DNA from: Pegoplata infirma
Taxonomy: Eukaryota; Arthropoda; Insecta; Diptera; Anthomyiidae
NCBI GenBank assembly: GCA_963921195.1
Contig: OY992536.1
Span: forward strand, 93,229,007-93,293,006
Reading direction: 5' to 3'
Length of the DNA: 64,000 nt
Positions 1 to 10,257 of the stretch are shown here, one piece after another; position 1 is the first letter of the stretch; every line of letters starts with the position of its first letter. The translations under genes and the position numbers were made by a program. The notes beneath the pieces are model-generated. The model saw only the letters and a list, made by a program, of their open reading frames with translations. It was not told where the DNA came from and did no database searches.

Positions 1-352
1 AAACAAGAAAACACCAAAGAAATCAACGTTCCTTTAATAAGCCCTTTGTTCGCATCTTTCGATATCAATTGAAAAACTTGATATATAAGATCTTTTGTGT
101 TCAATTTGTTTTGTTGACTATCAAAATGTGTTCTCATATCTATAAGTTAAATTATTTTTTTTTACATGGTCACCAAAAATGCAAACGATGGTAACTAAAA
201 AATGAAAAACATAAAATTAAAGGGTTATGAAAACACCAAAATTAATAAAAAAAATATTTTTAATTTTAAATTATACTTATGTACACCGTTTGCAATTCTG
301 GTGAATATATACATAATAATCTATTACATATAGTTTAAAATAAAAAAAAAAT
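1..352. repeat. AT-rich flank with a small TIR element
   Basis: No gene is seen. At about 168-307 a short inverted repeat is visible: CACCAAAAATGCAAACG on the left matches the reverse complement of GCAATTCTGGTG with CACCGTTTGCAA on the right. It looks like a roughly 140-bp MITE. No target duplication could be fixed. The rest is A/T-rich sequence without structure I can name. Confidence 0.4.
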
Positions 353-384
353 ATGAAAAAAAATGTAAAACAAATTGAAAACAA

Positions 385-600
385 CATCATATATGATCCC
401 ATATATGATTCAATATATTATCCAATATATGATTCAATATATGATCTAATATATGATCACATATATTGGATCATATATGACCGTGTCTTATATAAGCGCC
501 AATTTTGGAATATGTTCATATATGAGACCATATTTGATACTATATATGATACTGTATATGGTCTCATATATGATATCATATATGATTATATACAACATTT
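385..600. repeat. ATATATGAT-word array (short palindromic repeats)
   Basis: About 215 bp made of repeated ATATATGAT and its variants, with many local palindromes. It stays open in one frame only because the 9-10 bp word avoids stops, giving an Ile-Tyr-Asp-rich pseudo-protein. The right end (CAACATTTTTAGCCGGG) resembles the ends of the ATATATG palindromes at 19037 and 19823, so it may be a diverged relative. Not coding. Confidence 0.6.
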
Positions 601-604
601 TTAG

Positions 605-842
605 CCGGGTATGCATTTTTTTATAAAATATTTATTTTTTATGTTATTGTAATGCATTATGCATCCAATTATAAATAATGCATTATTTCAAACTTTGAAA
701 TAATACATAATGTAACCAAATATGAGTCATCCATGATTTTATGTTAAGAAATATTAAATATGAAATACATTTTTTCCAATAATCATGCATTACGTAACAA
801 ATTATTAGTAAAGCATTATTTTTCACTTTAAAATAATACGTT
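605..842. repeat. AT-rich spacer with TGCATTA inverted words
   Basis: Upstream spacer of the first gene. It carries repeated TGCATTA/TAATGCA and TTTCAAA words in both orientations, suggesting MITE remains. No TATA or Inr pair was convincing. Confidence 0.3.
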
Positions 843-861
843 GTGGAATATGCATTAGCTG

Positions 862-939
862 GTAATTTTTTATATAATCACCACCCATTACCAAAGTTTT
901 GCTGTAATTCTCATAAATTTATTTTTTATATTTTTTCAG
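862..939 (+). other. candidate 5'UTR intron of the first gene
   Basis: A GTAATT donor at 862 and a strong polypyrimidine tract ending TTTTTTCAG at 939 define a possible 78-bp intron, a normal size for flies. Spliced exon sequence from 940 would run 26 nt to the ATG at 966. The acceptor is convincing; the donor is inferred. Confidence 0.35.
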
Positions 940-965
940 ATATTTTAACATATTCTGTGCCCCTT

Positions 966-1754
966 ATGACAGATACTATCGAAACGGCCAGTGTAGCTAC
1001 ACAAACTTTAATACCCCGTTTACCGGGAGATGCTTTTCTTGAAGCATATACCACCAAACACTCAGATCCCTATGATCCAAAATTATTACAGGAATGTTCT
1101 GATACGGAAAGAAAACTTTTAAAACAATTGTCTAAAATGCGTAAAACAATAATACCATTAACAGCAAAATTTGAAGATGAGAAAAATAATAAAGATCACA
1201 ATCCAGATACTCACACAGATACGGATACAGATACTACAACGGATACAATAAGATCGGCTGGGTCACGGGCAGCATTATTAAATAATTCAAATGATTCCTC
1301 CAGCTTTAACTCTTACCGTCCAAGTCTTTTAAAACCTACACACCTATCGTGGCACTTTGAATATGATAATGATTTTTCATGTGAAAATAAATTTCATCCA
1401 TATACTATAACGGCTAATAGACCATGGAATAGTTTTATGCCATTAGGTTATCGTCCATATGCTGGGATAGATTTGAATGTACTACTCGTGGCTATTGATG
1501 AATTAATACAAGAATCTAATCGTCTAGCAGATTTAATTGAAAAAATGCCTAAAACACGTAATAAACGTACGGAGAAACAATTGTTTGATACTGTTCCAGA
1601 TAAAAAGGACGATTTTGTACCATTTGCTTACAAGTCACCTTCGGAATATTGGTTGCCTATTATTGAGGAACAGGAAAAAGTTTTGGCTGAATTAAAAAGT
1701 TTTAAAGGAACGGATATCAAGAAGTTTGAGGAATATATTGATAAACTTGATTAA
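966..1754 (+). CDS. unrecognised 262-aa protein
   Basis: I do not recognise this protein. It is an uninterrupted 262-codon frame starting at the first ATG of the open region, 26 bp after a good 3' splice site. The earlier open sequence has no ATG and is likely intron or leader. The N-terminus carries an SVATQT segment. A low-complexity Asp/Thr stretch lies around residues 78-95, and a Ser/Asn-rich linker follows. After that comes a more ordered, aromatic-rich part (HLSWHFEYDND, ANRPWNSFMPLGYRPYAG), then a charged C-terminal half that could form coiled coil (LIQESNRLADLIEKM, then EKVLAELKSF). No signal peptide or membrane segment is visible, so a soluble intracellular protein is likely. Codon use and base composition are richer than the flanks, which supports a real host gene. 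A transposable element begins 44 bp after the stop. Function unknown; whether further exons lie upstream is open. Confidence 0.7.
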   Translation: MTDTIETASVATQTLIPRLPGDAFLEAYTTKHSDPYDPKLLQECSDTERKLLKQLSKMRKTIIPLTAKFEDEKNNKDHNPDTHTDTDTDTTTDTIRSAGSRAALLNNSNDSSSFNSYRPSLLKPTHLSWHFEYDNDFSCENKFHPYTITANRPWNSFMPLGYRPYAGIDLNVLLVAIDELIQESNRLADLIEKMPKTRNKRTEKQLFDTVPDKKDDFVPFAYKSPSEYWLPIIEEQEKVLAELKSFKGTDIKKFEEYIDKLD

Positions 1755-1798
1755 ATACAATTGCAGTTACGGACTGGTAACTTATCAAAATCTAATTA

Positions 1799-2350
1799 CA
1801 CAGTGCAACAACATTTGGAATGGGATGAAACCAAAAGTAAATTAAAGTTGACATTTTCCTTAATAAAACAATCACGGCATTTTTTTAGTTTAGTGGTAGA
1901 TTTTTTTTACACGCATTTGAAGTTGGTGAACTTTTATTATAATTATAATAATTATTACTTGAAAACTGTATAAGTGGTGTATACTTATTTTCTAATTGCC
2001 TTTAAATAACAATCATACGCAACGGTGCACAGTGATTTATTTTTAATAATATGGCTATTCAGTAAGTAGGTACTGAACTGATTGCAGCGAAATCTATACC
2101 GGGTATAGCTAACGTAATTTCGAGCTTTATTTTCGATAATAAGGACACCACCAGGCGCCCCTAAAGTAGGACATATTTAGTATACAAAAACTTTAAATGC
2201 TTTTAAACCACCAACTTCAAATGCGTGTAAAAAAAATCTGGCACTGAACTAAAAAAAACGTTGACGGTTTTGTTACGAAAAATGCCAACTTTCATTTGCT
2301 TTTGGTCTTATCCCATTCCGATTCGGAAAGTTCGATTTTGTATCACTGTG
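1799..2350. mobile_element. foldback MITE just 3' of the first gene
   Basis: About 135-bp inverted arms (1799-1930 and 2210-2350) contain matching blocks such as ACGCATTTGAAGTTGGTG and its complement. The ends read CACAGTG and CACTGTG. TTA is repeated at 1796-1798 and 2351-2353, suggesting a 3-bp target duplication. The arms are clearly diverged, so this is not a fresh insertion. A 70-codon frame here (no ATG) is a by-product of the arm. Confidence 0.65.
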
Positions 2351-2379
2351 TTATCAATTAATTTAGTCTATTAATTTTT

Positions 2380-2385
2380 AATAAA
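2380..2385 (+). terminator. poly(A) signal, first gene (candidate)
   Basis: AATAAA lies 27 bp beyond the MITE. With the MITE removed it would be about 70 nt after the stop codon, a normal distance. Another AATAAA at 1862-1867 lies inside the MITE and could now act earlier. Confidence 0.4.
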
Positions 2386-2988
2386 GTTACATTTAAAATA
2401 TTTATCAAAAAAAATATTTTTTAATACTTGGGCTAAGGAGGCGTTGCTAAATATTAAAAAAGTTGTCAAATTTGTGTCGAGTTGTCTTGATTAAATATTT
2501 ATCAAATTAAAACGGAATGCACCAAAATCTCAAAAATTTGCATTCTTGTATAGTTTTTTATGGGCTATTGAGGGAACATTTTTAGAACCCCTTCTGAGAT
2601 TTTTAATTTTTTTTTTGAGTTTTTTGTGTGGATAGACAAACATCCAGTAAAAAAAATTAAGCAGCGCTTTTTGTGTTTTTTTTTTCTCAAGAAAATCGCA
2701 TTTGATTACTGAATTTTAAACAATATTCAACATACACCCAAAAAAATAACTAGTGTTAAACAGTCTAATGTGACTTAGGTAAATTTTTTTTATATTGAGT
2801 TCAAGAAATTGCTCAAGTTTTGACTAAATTGTATGTGACATTTATTTTGTAAAATAGCATTGTATACAATATCAAATTTAACCTACACAAACTTGAATCT
2901 TTTACCTAAGTTTTTTTATAAATATAAATAAATTTAATTCAATAAAGTCGACAAATTAATGCCACATTGTAAGCAACATATTGACAAC

Positions 2989-3382
2989 ACATTGAGCGTG
3001 TTCTGCAGAGAAACCTGCTACTCAACAGTTGAGATGTAGCACGTTTTGATTAGTTGATTCTGCTGAACGCACTTTTTTATAAATGTTTAAAAATATTGGA
3101 ATAATTTTTTAGTTTTTTATATTTTCATTTATTTTTTCTGTGGAATATACTTTTTTATATATTTTTTTGTTTATTTCATTTAATAACGTCAAAAAAAATA
3201 AATAATTTCAATAAAACAGCTTATGTATCAGTTTGTTATCGAATGTAGCATAATTTTTCTTCGCTACCAGTGATGAGAAGCGCTCACTCAACATGTTGAC
3301 TGAAATGTCAAAAATTAAACCGTTCAGCAGAATGTTGAGGAGCAGCTGAGTAGCAGCTTTCTCTGCTGAACGTACCCATTGT
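2989..3382. mobile_element. nested TIR MITE (GTTCAGCAGAGAAA ends)
   Basis: About 36-bp terminal inverted repeats run from 2989 and end at 3382. Both contain CAGAGAAA followed by CTGCTACTCA. Target duplication not resolved. Confidence 0.65.
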
Positions 3383-3436
3383 CTTTAATTTTTTATAAAA
3401 AACATGAGGAAGTAATTTTTTTCATTAATTAAAAAG

Positions 3437-3500
3437 GTAAGCAAAAAGAATGTGTTTATATATTTGCTAAACGTATATTAACCAAAATATTAACTTTCAG
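3437..3500 (+). other. candidate 64-bp intron
   Basis: A GTAAGC donor at 3437 after AAAAAG, an ATTAAC branch-like word and a TTTCAG acceptor at 3500 make a textbook short fly intron. A TATAAA at about 3396 and a TTCATTA initiator-like site near 3421 lie just upstream. Together with the exon that follows this resembles the 5' end of a gene. Confidence 0.4.
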
Positions 3501-3644
3501 TTGCAGACGGCGGTGGTTTATCAGAACATTTTCGGCATCCGCCACACACTTTAAATCGGAACTTTTAGACAGTTTACATTTTAAGGAACGGGATACAAAA
3601 CAAATTTAAGAGAACCCAATCATGCCTCAAGTGTTTCAGCCGAG
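3501..3644 (+). pseudogene. exon-like sequence with start codon; probably captured gene fragment
   Basis: A 144-nt block of clearly higher GC and non-repetitive composition sits between a TTTCAG acceptor (3500) and a GTAAAA donor (3645). It would be mostly 5'UTR, then ATG at 3622 opening seven codons plus two bases (MPQVFQP). An in-frame TAA lies upstream, as expected of a true start. Because the whole 2735-7419 segment is flanked by a TA duplication, I infer that a transposable element captured it rather than it being a gene in place. The parent gene is not recognised. The phase (2) does not fit the best frame of the downstream piece at 6991. A real host 5' exon remains possible. Confidence 0.35.
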
Positions 3645-3689
3645 GTAAAAGTTTAATATATAAAAAACAATTAAAAAACCCTAGACCTT

Positions 3690-6600
3690 GGTCTCACAAT
3701 CTGGTACATTCTATAGAAAAATTGTCTCAGAATTAAAAAAATTGTTCTAAAGAAAAATTGTCTTATACCATATTCACATTGGCATGTTTAAATTTAAACA
3801 AGTGTTTTCCCATACATTTAAAACAAAACATAGTTTAATTTTAAACATCTCGAAAACATCTCCAAAACATTTTCAAAACATCTCGGAAACACAAAATAAC
3901 AACCCTGTGTTAAGTTGTCATCAAAAAAACAGCCGCTGCTAAATGAACCAGAAGAGAAGCGGATGCTTTTTTAAACTACTGGCAATGCGAACACTTTCGT
4001 TTAATTTTAAACACAAAAGTTAAACGATGTTTTAAACATTGTATGCGAATATGGTATTAGAATCTGAGATTTTTTCTATAGAAAAATTGTCTCAGAACCT
4101 GAGCCTTTTTTGTAGAAAAATTTTTACAGAATTTAAAATTTATTCTGTAGAAAAATTGTCTGAGAATCTGAGATTTTTTCTATAATTTTTTTTTCAGAAT
4201 TTGAAACTTTTATAGAAAAATTGTCTCAAAATGCAAGACTTTTTCTATTGAAAAAATGTCTCAGAATTCGAGAATTTTCTATTGAAAAAATTTCTCAAAA
4301 TTATAGAATTTTTGAACAAGTGTCAAAGAATCTGACAATTTTTCTATCGAAAAAATATCTTAGGATTTGAAACTTTTTTCTATAGAAAAAAAAGTCTCAG
4401 AAACTTAAAAATTTTCTATAGAAAAAATGGACGGAGTCTGAACATTTTTCTATAAAAAAATTTCACAAAACATTTCAAAATTTCTCAAAAACAATTGTTC
4501 TATAGAAAATTTCTCAGACAATTCTATAGAAAATTTCTCAGACAATTTTCTATAGAAAGTTTCCCAAAAACAATTGTTCTATAGAAAATTTCTCAGACAA
4601 TTTTTCTCTAGAAAATTTCCCAGAAAAAATTTCTCAAGGAAAATTTGTCTATAGAAAATTTCACAGAGACACTTTTTCTATAGAAAATTTGTCAAAGTCA
4701 ATTCTTCTATAGAAAATAACTCTAAGGACAAGTTTTCTATAAAAAAAAATTTCTGAAAGACAATTTTTTTTTAGAAAATTTTTGTAAGACAATTTTTCTA
4801 TAGAAATTTTTTCAAGCAATTTTTCCATAGAAAATATCACTAAAAGCAATTTTTTTATAAAAAATTTCTCAAAGACAATTTTTCTATAAAAAATTTCTCA
4901 TACAATTTTTCTATAAAAAAATCTATAAAGACACTTTCTAAAGAAAAATTGTTTTTGCAAAATTTTTTAAAGAATAATTTTCTATAGAAAAATTGTCTTT
5001 GAAAAAGTTTCTATAGAAATATTGTCTTTCAAAAATTTTCTATACAAGAATTGCCTTTCAGAAATTTTCTATAAAAAAATTGTATTTGAAAAATTTTCTA
5101 AAGAAAAATTGTCTTTGAGAAAGTTTTTATAGAAAAATTGTCTTCAAGAAATTTTCTATTGAAGAATAATCTTTAAGAAATTTTCTGTAAAAAAATTGTC
5201 TTTGGGAAAGTTTCTATAGAAAATTGTATTTCAAAAACTTTCTATAGAAGTATTGCCTTTCAGAAAATTTCTATAGAAAAATTGTATTTCAGAAATTTTC
5301 TAAAGAAGAATTGTATTTCTATAGAAAAATTGACTTTCAGAAATTTTCTGTAGAAATATTTTCTGTAAGAAATTTTCTATAGAAGAATTGTCTTTCAGAA
5401 TTTTTCTATAGAAGAATTGTTTTTCAGAAATTTTCTATAGAAAAATATTCTCTCAGAAAAATTGTCATTGAGAAATTTTCTACAGAAAAATTGTCTTTGA
5501 GAATTTTTCTATGGAAAATTGTCTTTCAAAAATTTTTTATAGAAAAATTTCTGTCAGAAATTTTCTATAGAAAAATTGTCTTTGAGAAATTTTCTTTAGA
5601 ATAATTGTCTTTGAGAACTTTTCTATGGAAAATTGTCTTTCAAAAATTTTCTATAAAAAAAAATTCTCTCAGAAATTTTCTAAAGAAAAATTGTCTTTGA
5701 GAAATTTTTTATAGAATAATTGTCTTTGAAAATTTTTCTATGGGAAAATTCTATAGAAAAATTGTCTTTGAGAAATTTTCTATAGAATAATTAACTTTGA
5801 GAATTTTTCTATGGAAAGTTGTCTTTCAGAACTTTTCTATAGAAAAATTGTGTTCGAGAAAGTTTCCATAGAAAGATTTTCTTTCAGAAATTTTCTTTAG
5901 AAAACCTGTCTTTCAAATATTTTATATAGAAAAATTGTGTTCGAGAAAGTTTCCATAGAAAGATTGTCTTTAAAAAAGTTCCTGTAGAAAAATTCTCTTT
6001 GAGACCTATTCTATAGGAAAATTGTTTTTGAGAAATTTTCTATAGAAAACCTGTCTTTCAGAAATTTTTTATAGAAAAATTATCTGTTAGAAATTTTCTA
6101 TAAAAAATCTCCCTTTTAGAAATTTTCTAAAGAAAAATTGTCTTTGAGAAATTTTATATAGAAAATTTTTCTTCCAAAAATTTTCTATACAAAAATTGTC
6201 TATCAGAAATTTTCTATAGAAGAATTGTCTTTGAAAAAGATTCTGTAGAAAAATTGTCTTTGAAAAATATTCTATAGAAAAATTGTCTTTGAGAAATTTT
6301 CTATAAAAAAATTGCCTTTCAGAAATTTTCTATGGAAAAATTATATTTGTTAAATTTTCTATAGAAAAATTATCTTTAAAAAATTTTCTATTAAAGAATT
6401 GTCTTTGAGAAATTTTCTATTAAAGAATTATCTTTGAGAAATTTTCTATAGAAAAATTGTATTTGAGAAATTTTCTATAAAAAAATTTGATATAAAAAAA
6501 ATTATCTTTCAAAAATTTTCTATAGAAAAATATTCTTCCAGAAATTTTCTATCGAAAAATTATCTTTTAGAAATTTTCTATAGAAGTATTGTCGTTTAGA

Positions 6601-6990
6601 AAGTTTCTATAGAAAAATTGTCTTTCAGAAATTTTCTATAGAAGAATTGTCTTTGAGAAAATTTCTATAAAAAAAATTGTCTTTAAGAAATTTTCTATAG
6701 AAGAATTGTCTTTCAGAAATTTTCTGTAGAAAAATTGTCTCTCAGAAATTTTTTATAAAAAAATTGTCTTTGAGAAATTTTCTATAGAAAAATTGTCTTT
6801 GAGACAGTTTCTATAGAAGAATTGTCTTTGAGAAATTTTCTATGGAAAAATTGCGTGTTGAAAATTTTCTATAGAAAACCTGTCTTTTAGAAATTTTTTA
6901 TAGAAAAATTGTCTATTATAAATTTTCTATAGAAAATCTCTCTTTTAGAAATTTTATATAGAAAAACTGCCTTTGAGAAAGTTTCTATAG
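3690..6990. repeat. 29-bp tandem repeat array (CTATAG satellite, diverged)
   Basis: About 3.3 kb of tandem units near TTTTCTATAGAAAAATTG followed by TCTTTGAGAAA, with a spacing of about 29 bp between CTATAG cores. Each unit has the palindrome TTTTCTATAGAAAA. The first part (3690-4920) is irregular and mixed in orientation, sometimes with a 35-bp-like TCTCAGAATCTGAGA half; from about 4920 on it is regular and in one orientation. An unrelated low-complexity patch is at about 3770-4050. Moderate divergence between units suggests an old array. Confidence 0.9.
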
Positions 6991-7046
6991 AAAATTGTTC
7001 GTCCTGAAATTTACGATTATGTTGAAGGCAAGTCTTTAAATCAAAA
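6991..7046 (+). pseudogene. exon-like piece abutting the satellite
   Basis: Directly after the last CTATAG of the array comes a 56-nt non-repetitive stretch that reads as 18 codons (containing RPEIYDYVEGKSLNQ) and stops at a GTATGT donor-like site at 7047. The array's own TATAG would be the acceptor. I infer a remnant of the same captured gene as 3501-3644, but the phases do not join and the source is unknown. Confidence 0.25.
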
Positions 7047-7712
7047 GTATGTATTTTAAGCTTATTAATATTTATATTTTATTATAAAAATGTCCTTTTT
7101 ATTAAAAAAAATTATTAAAAATAAATCTAATTAAAATTTATAATATTGAGCATTTTGTATGGAAGGGGATATATATAAAATTATTAAATCAACCTAAAAA
7201 AATACGTCATTTAACCAATCAAACTGTACCATTTATTTAAATATATTGGCTAAATAAACAAAACTAAATTTGAAATAATGCTTAGTTGCATTTTGTAAGT
7301 TTACCTAAGTTGTTTCGGCTAATAAGCAAAGAAACTTTTCAAGTTGGATTCCTGCGAAAAAACTTAGGTAAATTGTACCCTAAAATTTTATAATTCCACA
7401 ATTGTTTTTTTTTTGGGTGTAGCGCATGAGTAACATATATTTGCAAAAATGTTACTCATACGCTATGTTGAAACACGAAAATGACCAAATTAGTATTATG
7501 AAATTAAATTTTCAAATACGATTTTCTTGAAAAAAAAAAAAAAAACGCGCTTCTGAATTATTTTGTGTGAATAGACAAATACCTTAACTGAAAAAAGACA
7601 TATATTTCAGGCAAATATTTCATAAATTTTCCTAAAATTTAGTTAAATTTAACTAAAAAATTAGAAATTGTCTAAGCCTTGAGTAAAAGAGTTTAGTTAA
7701 TTTATTTATAGC
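7047..7712. other. element ends and spacer, no gene
   Basis: The right end of the 2735-7419 element with ACTTAGGTAAA words, then the right arm of the outer foldback (to about 7600), then AT-rich spacer with TTAGTTAAATTTAACTAAAA palindromic words near 7640. Confidence 0.5.
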
Positions 7713-8068
7713 CCGAGTAAAAAAAATAATTTTTAAGATCTAATTTGATCTCAAAATTGGCTGTATCAAGTTGGATCAAATAAATATCTAATTGTATTAT
7801 TTTAGATATACAAATATAAAAAATGATACAATTAGATCCGAATTTTGGTCACATCCAAATAAATCCAGTTGATCTTATTTTATATAAATAAATGTAGATT
7901 TATATAATTACATAAAGTCATACATAATTATGTATAACCCCAGATAAGAAAATGGAGCCATATTAAATCTTAGATATAATTAGATCTGAACATATAAAAA
8001 TTCATATATATTTTAATATGATTGTATCAAATTATATATTATTATATCAAAACTTTTTTACTAGTGCT
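7713..8068. mobile_element. CCCGAGTAAAAAA-ended MITE (diverged)
   Basis: The left end is CCCGAGTAAAAAAA; the right end is TTTTTTACTAGTG, a degraded complement. The interior holds GATCTAA/TTAGATC words in both orientations. The left end is shared with the palindrome at 20706. Confidence 0.45.
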
Positions 8069-8410
8069 AGTTCATAGTTTTCTTTAAATGGAGTTCTTTA
8101 ATATAAGAAAAAAAATATACACACTGAAAGAATTTTGTTCATCACGGCTATGAAAACGTACATTGATTCTATGAAAAAAATCATTAGAAGTGAGCCAATG
8201 ATGCCCTTCATAGAATCTATGAAACAAATTCATAGAAACCAAAAACCTATGAAAAAGTTCATAGGCTATGGAAAAACAAATTAATATTCAATTCTATTTT
8301 TATTTATTTTATTATTTCAATTTTATTTTTTTTATTTTATTTATTTTTTATTTATTTTTATTATTTTATTTATTTACAATTTTCTATTTTTAAAAATTTA
8401 TATTTTTTTT

Positions 8411-8476
8411 AACTTATCCCCACCGAGATTCGAACATAGAACCTCTTGTTCGTGAAGCTTACTCTCTAGCCACTTA
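8411..8476 (-). ncRNA. tRNA-like segment (pol III box A/B)
   Basis: Read on the minus strand: GTGGCTAGAGAGTAAGC resembles a box A/D-arm, and TGTTCGAATCTCGGTGGGG is a near-perfect box B/T-arm with pairing stem. It is a tRNA-derived sequence inside a TIR element, not a clean tRNA gene; arms are imperfect and no CCA-ready acceptor stem was confirmed. Confidence 0.45.
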
Positions 8477-9076
8477 CAAGGGAAGTCTCCCTAGTGTCAC
8501 CCGCGGATCTTTATGGTATTGGTTTTATTTTGTAGAGCAGAAAAAAAAAAGGGACACGTATTTTTTTTTAGCGGCCCAAATTCATATTTAGGGGGTAAAA
8601 AGGAGGGGGGAAGACAAGGTCATTTTTCAGTTTTTTTCGTTTATCTCCTATACTATGCAAAGAAACCTAGTCATGTTACATACCAAATGAAAGGTCTTTG
8701 GAAAACCTATCTACGTGTGCTAAGAACGTGTCCAAACATGCACAACTTTTCGTCATATTGAGTAAAATACCAAAATTTTTGGACATTTTTGATAAGAAGT
8801 CGAAAAATATTAACTTCTTTGGCCCGTTGTTAGCACCACAAGATAGGTATTTTTAATACCTTTAATCTGATACCACACATGCCTATATTAATTTTGTTTA
8901 AATAGGCGTAAATAGAAAAAAACTGAAAAAGGTCAATTTCCCCCCATACAATTCGACCCCCCCTAAAAATGAGTTTGGGCCGCTAAAAAAAAATACGTGT
9001 CGAATTTATTTTCGTTCTTAACAACATATCCAAATTTCATGAAGATCGGAGGGTGACACCAGGGAGACTTCCCTTG
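8477..9076. mobile_element. PIF/Harbinger-like MITE, 600 bp
   Basis: Terminal repeats CAAGGGAAGTCTCCCT and complement (about 26 bp), flanked by TTA at 8474-8476 and 9077-9079. Shorter relatives are at 60341-60590 (TAA duplication) and 63558-63804 (TTA). The TWA 3-bp duplication suggests the PIF/Harbinger superfamily. The 82-codon frame in it has no features and is not a gene. Confidence 0.75.
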
Positions 9077-9280
9077 TTAGCTAAATTATATAAACAAGTA
9101 ACAACACTTAAAATATATTTTGAATAATATTCTGCTAACATATTGAGTTTGTGTCTTTGCTCTGTCACAATGCTCTGCCAAAAGCTGTGTGTGTGTTTGT
9201 AGAAAACAAATATTTTGTGTATTTACAAAAATGAAGCGTTTTAAAACCAAGCGTTAGTTGGCGAGATTTTTCTTCTTTGG

Positions 9281-9356
9281 TGGCGCTGATAGCTAAGGCG
9301 TCGACAATTACCACTTCAGCCGGTAGGTCTTGGGTTCGTGCCCCGGTCAGGGCAGC
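9281..9356 (+). ncRNA. tRNA-like segment (pol III box A/B)
   Basis: GATAGCTAAGGCGTCGACA resembles box A and the D-arm; TTGGGTTCGTGCCCCGG is a box B/T-arm with complementary stem bases. It mirrors the block at 8411 in the opposite arm of the same element. Possibly SINE-derived. A functional tRNA is unlikely but not excluded. Confidence 0.45.
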
Positions 9357-9676
9357 AATGAAAAATTTTTTTTAATGCTTTTTTTATTTTTTTTTTTATT
9401 TTTTTAATAAATTTATTCAACTGTTTTAATTATTGTAACATTATTTTAATTATTTAAAAAATTAAATGGCATATTGATGGCATTTTCTTCTATGAATGCC
9501 ATTCATTAAATCTATGAATTTTTTCTATGAATTTAATAAAATCTATGAATAAAATTCTATGAAATATTTCAGAATACTAATGAATATTCATTCACCCAAT
9601 GAATTGTTTCATAGATTCTATGAATTTGGTTTTATGAAATTTGTTCATAGATATAATGAACAATAATTTTTCAGTG

Positions 9677-10257
9677 CATATCACGGGTGGTACGAGACAG
9701 TTTTAATCATTTAATCGCATTTATTAAATTTCAATCGCGAATATCTCGAAAACGGAAAGCTATAGAGAAATTTGGGCTGCGGATTTGGAATCACGAGTTC
9801 CATTTTATGTAAAATCATGTCCCATTTTGTGGCTATTACTATTACGCAAATATCTGGATAACAGATACTGATAGAAAAGTTTTGATGGCTGGCTCGGATT
9901 CAGGAGGTTTGTTGTTACCATTTACTATAAAGTTCGTTGTTTCCGACTTTTGAAAACGTTACAGTGGAACAACAGAAAGTACTAAAATAGTGGTTTTTGA
10001 AATCTGCAAACGCGAATATCTTGAAAACGGTGTATGCTACAAAAATTTTGAAAGCAGATTTGGAATCTATTTGAATTTTGAATAGCGTTTTTTTTTTACA
10101 ATTTAAACGCGATTTTTGTTTTTGTTGTTAAATTTTTCTTACACATTCCAAATAATATTAAAAATAAAAATCATGGTATTCGCCCTTTTAGTCTACATAT
10201 CTGTCGGAGTCTCACGACCTCATTTCGGATCTAAAATTTGGCATTCCCGAGATTTTA
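9677..10257. other. spacer with repeat words, no gene
   Basis: Contains two partial copies of a motif with GCGAATATCTCGAAAAC followed by GATTTGGAATC; related words recur near 23860-23910. Probably old MITE fragments. Confidence 0.35.

Larger units (their letters stand above)
2735..7419. mobile_element. TA-flanked TIR element carrying a satellite and exon-like sequence
   Basis: The ends are CACCCAAAAAAA and its complement, flanked by TA at 2733-2734 and 7420-7421. Subterminal inverted ACTTAGGTAAA words occur on both sides (about 2775-2910 and 7310-7370). Size is 4685 bp. Contents in order: AT-rich end, a nested TIR MITE (2989-3382), exon-like sequence (3437-3644), a long 29-bp repeat array, a second exon-like piece (6991-7046) and AT-rich end. 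No transposase is visible, so it is non-autonomous. TA duplication suggests Tc1/mariner-type mobilisation, but this is inference. Confidence 0.65.
2600..7600. mobile_element. outer foldback element split by the 2735-7419 insertion
   Basis: Diverged inverted arms lie at about 2625-2734 and 7422-7590, sharing TGTGTGRATAGACAAA at their outer ends and TCAAGAAAATCG-type sequence inside. Joining 2734 to 7420 restores a palindromic centre: TTCAACATAGCGCATGAG pairs with the segment CTCATACGCTATGTTGAA near 7453. This shows that 2735-7419 entered as one unit. Outer limits are approximate. Confidence 0.6.
8122..9676. mobile_element. CACTGAAA TIR element with two divergent tRNA-like blocks
   Basis: The ends CACTGAAAGAATTTTGTTCAT-type (left) and complementary ATGAACAATAATTTTTCAG-type (right) enclose repeated TCTATGAA/TTCATAGA words in both arms (8140-8280 and 9485-9660). 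Inside are low-complexity T/A runs, two tRNA-like segments pointing outward and a later PIF-like insertion (8477-9076). Without that insertion the element is about 950 bp. CA lies on both outer flanks. Confidence 0.65.

Noticed and set aside
353..604. 83-codon Tyr/Ile/Asp-rich frame
   Set aside because: Produced by the ATATATGAT word; no codon bias or start context.
1761..1973. 70-codon frame after the first gene
   Set aside because: No ATG; lies in the MITE arm.
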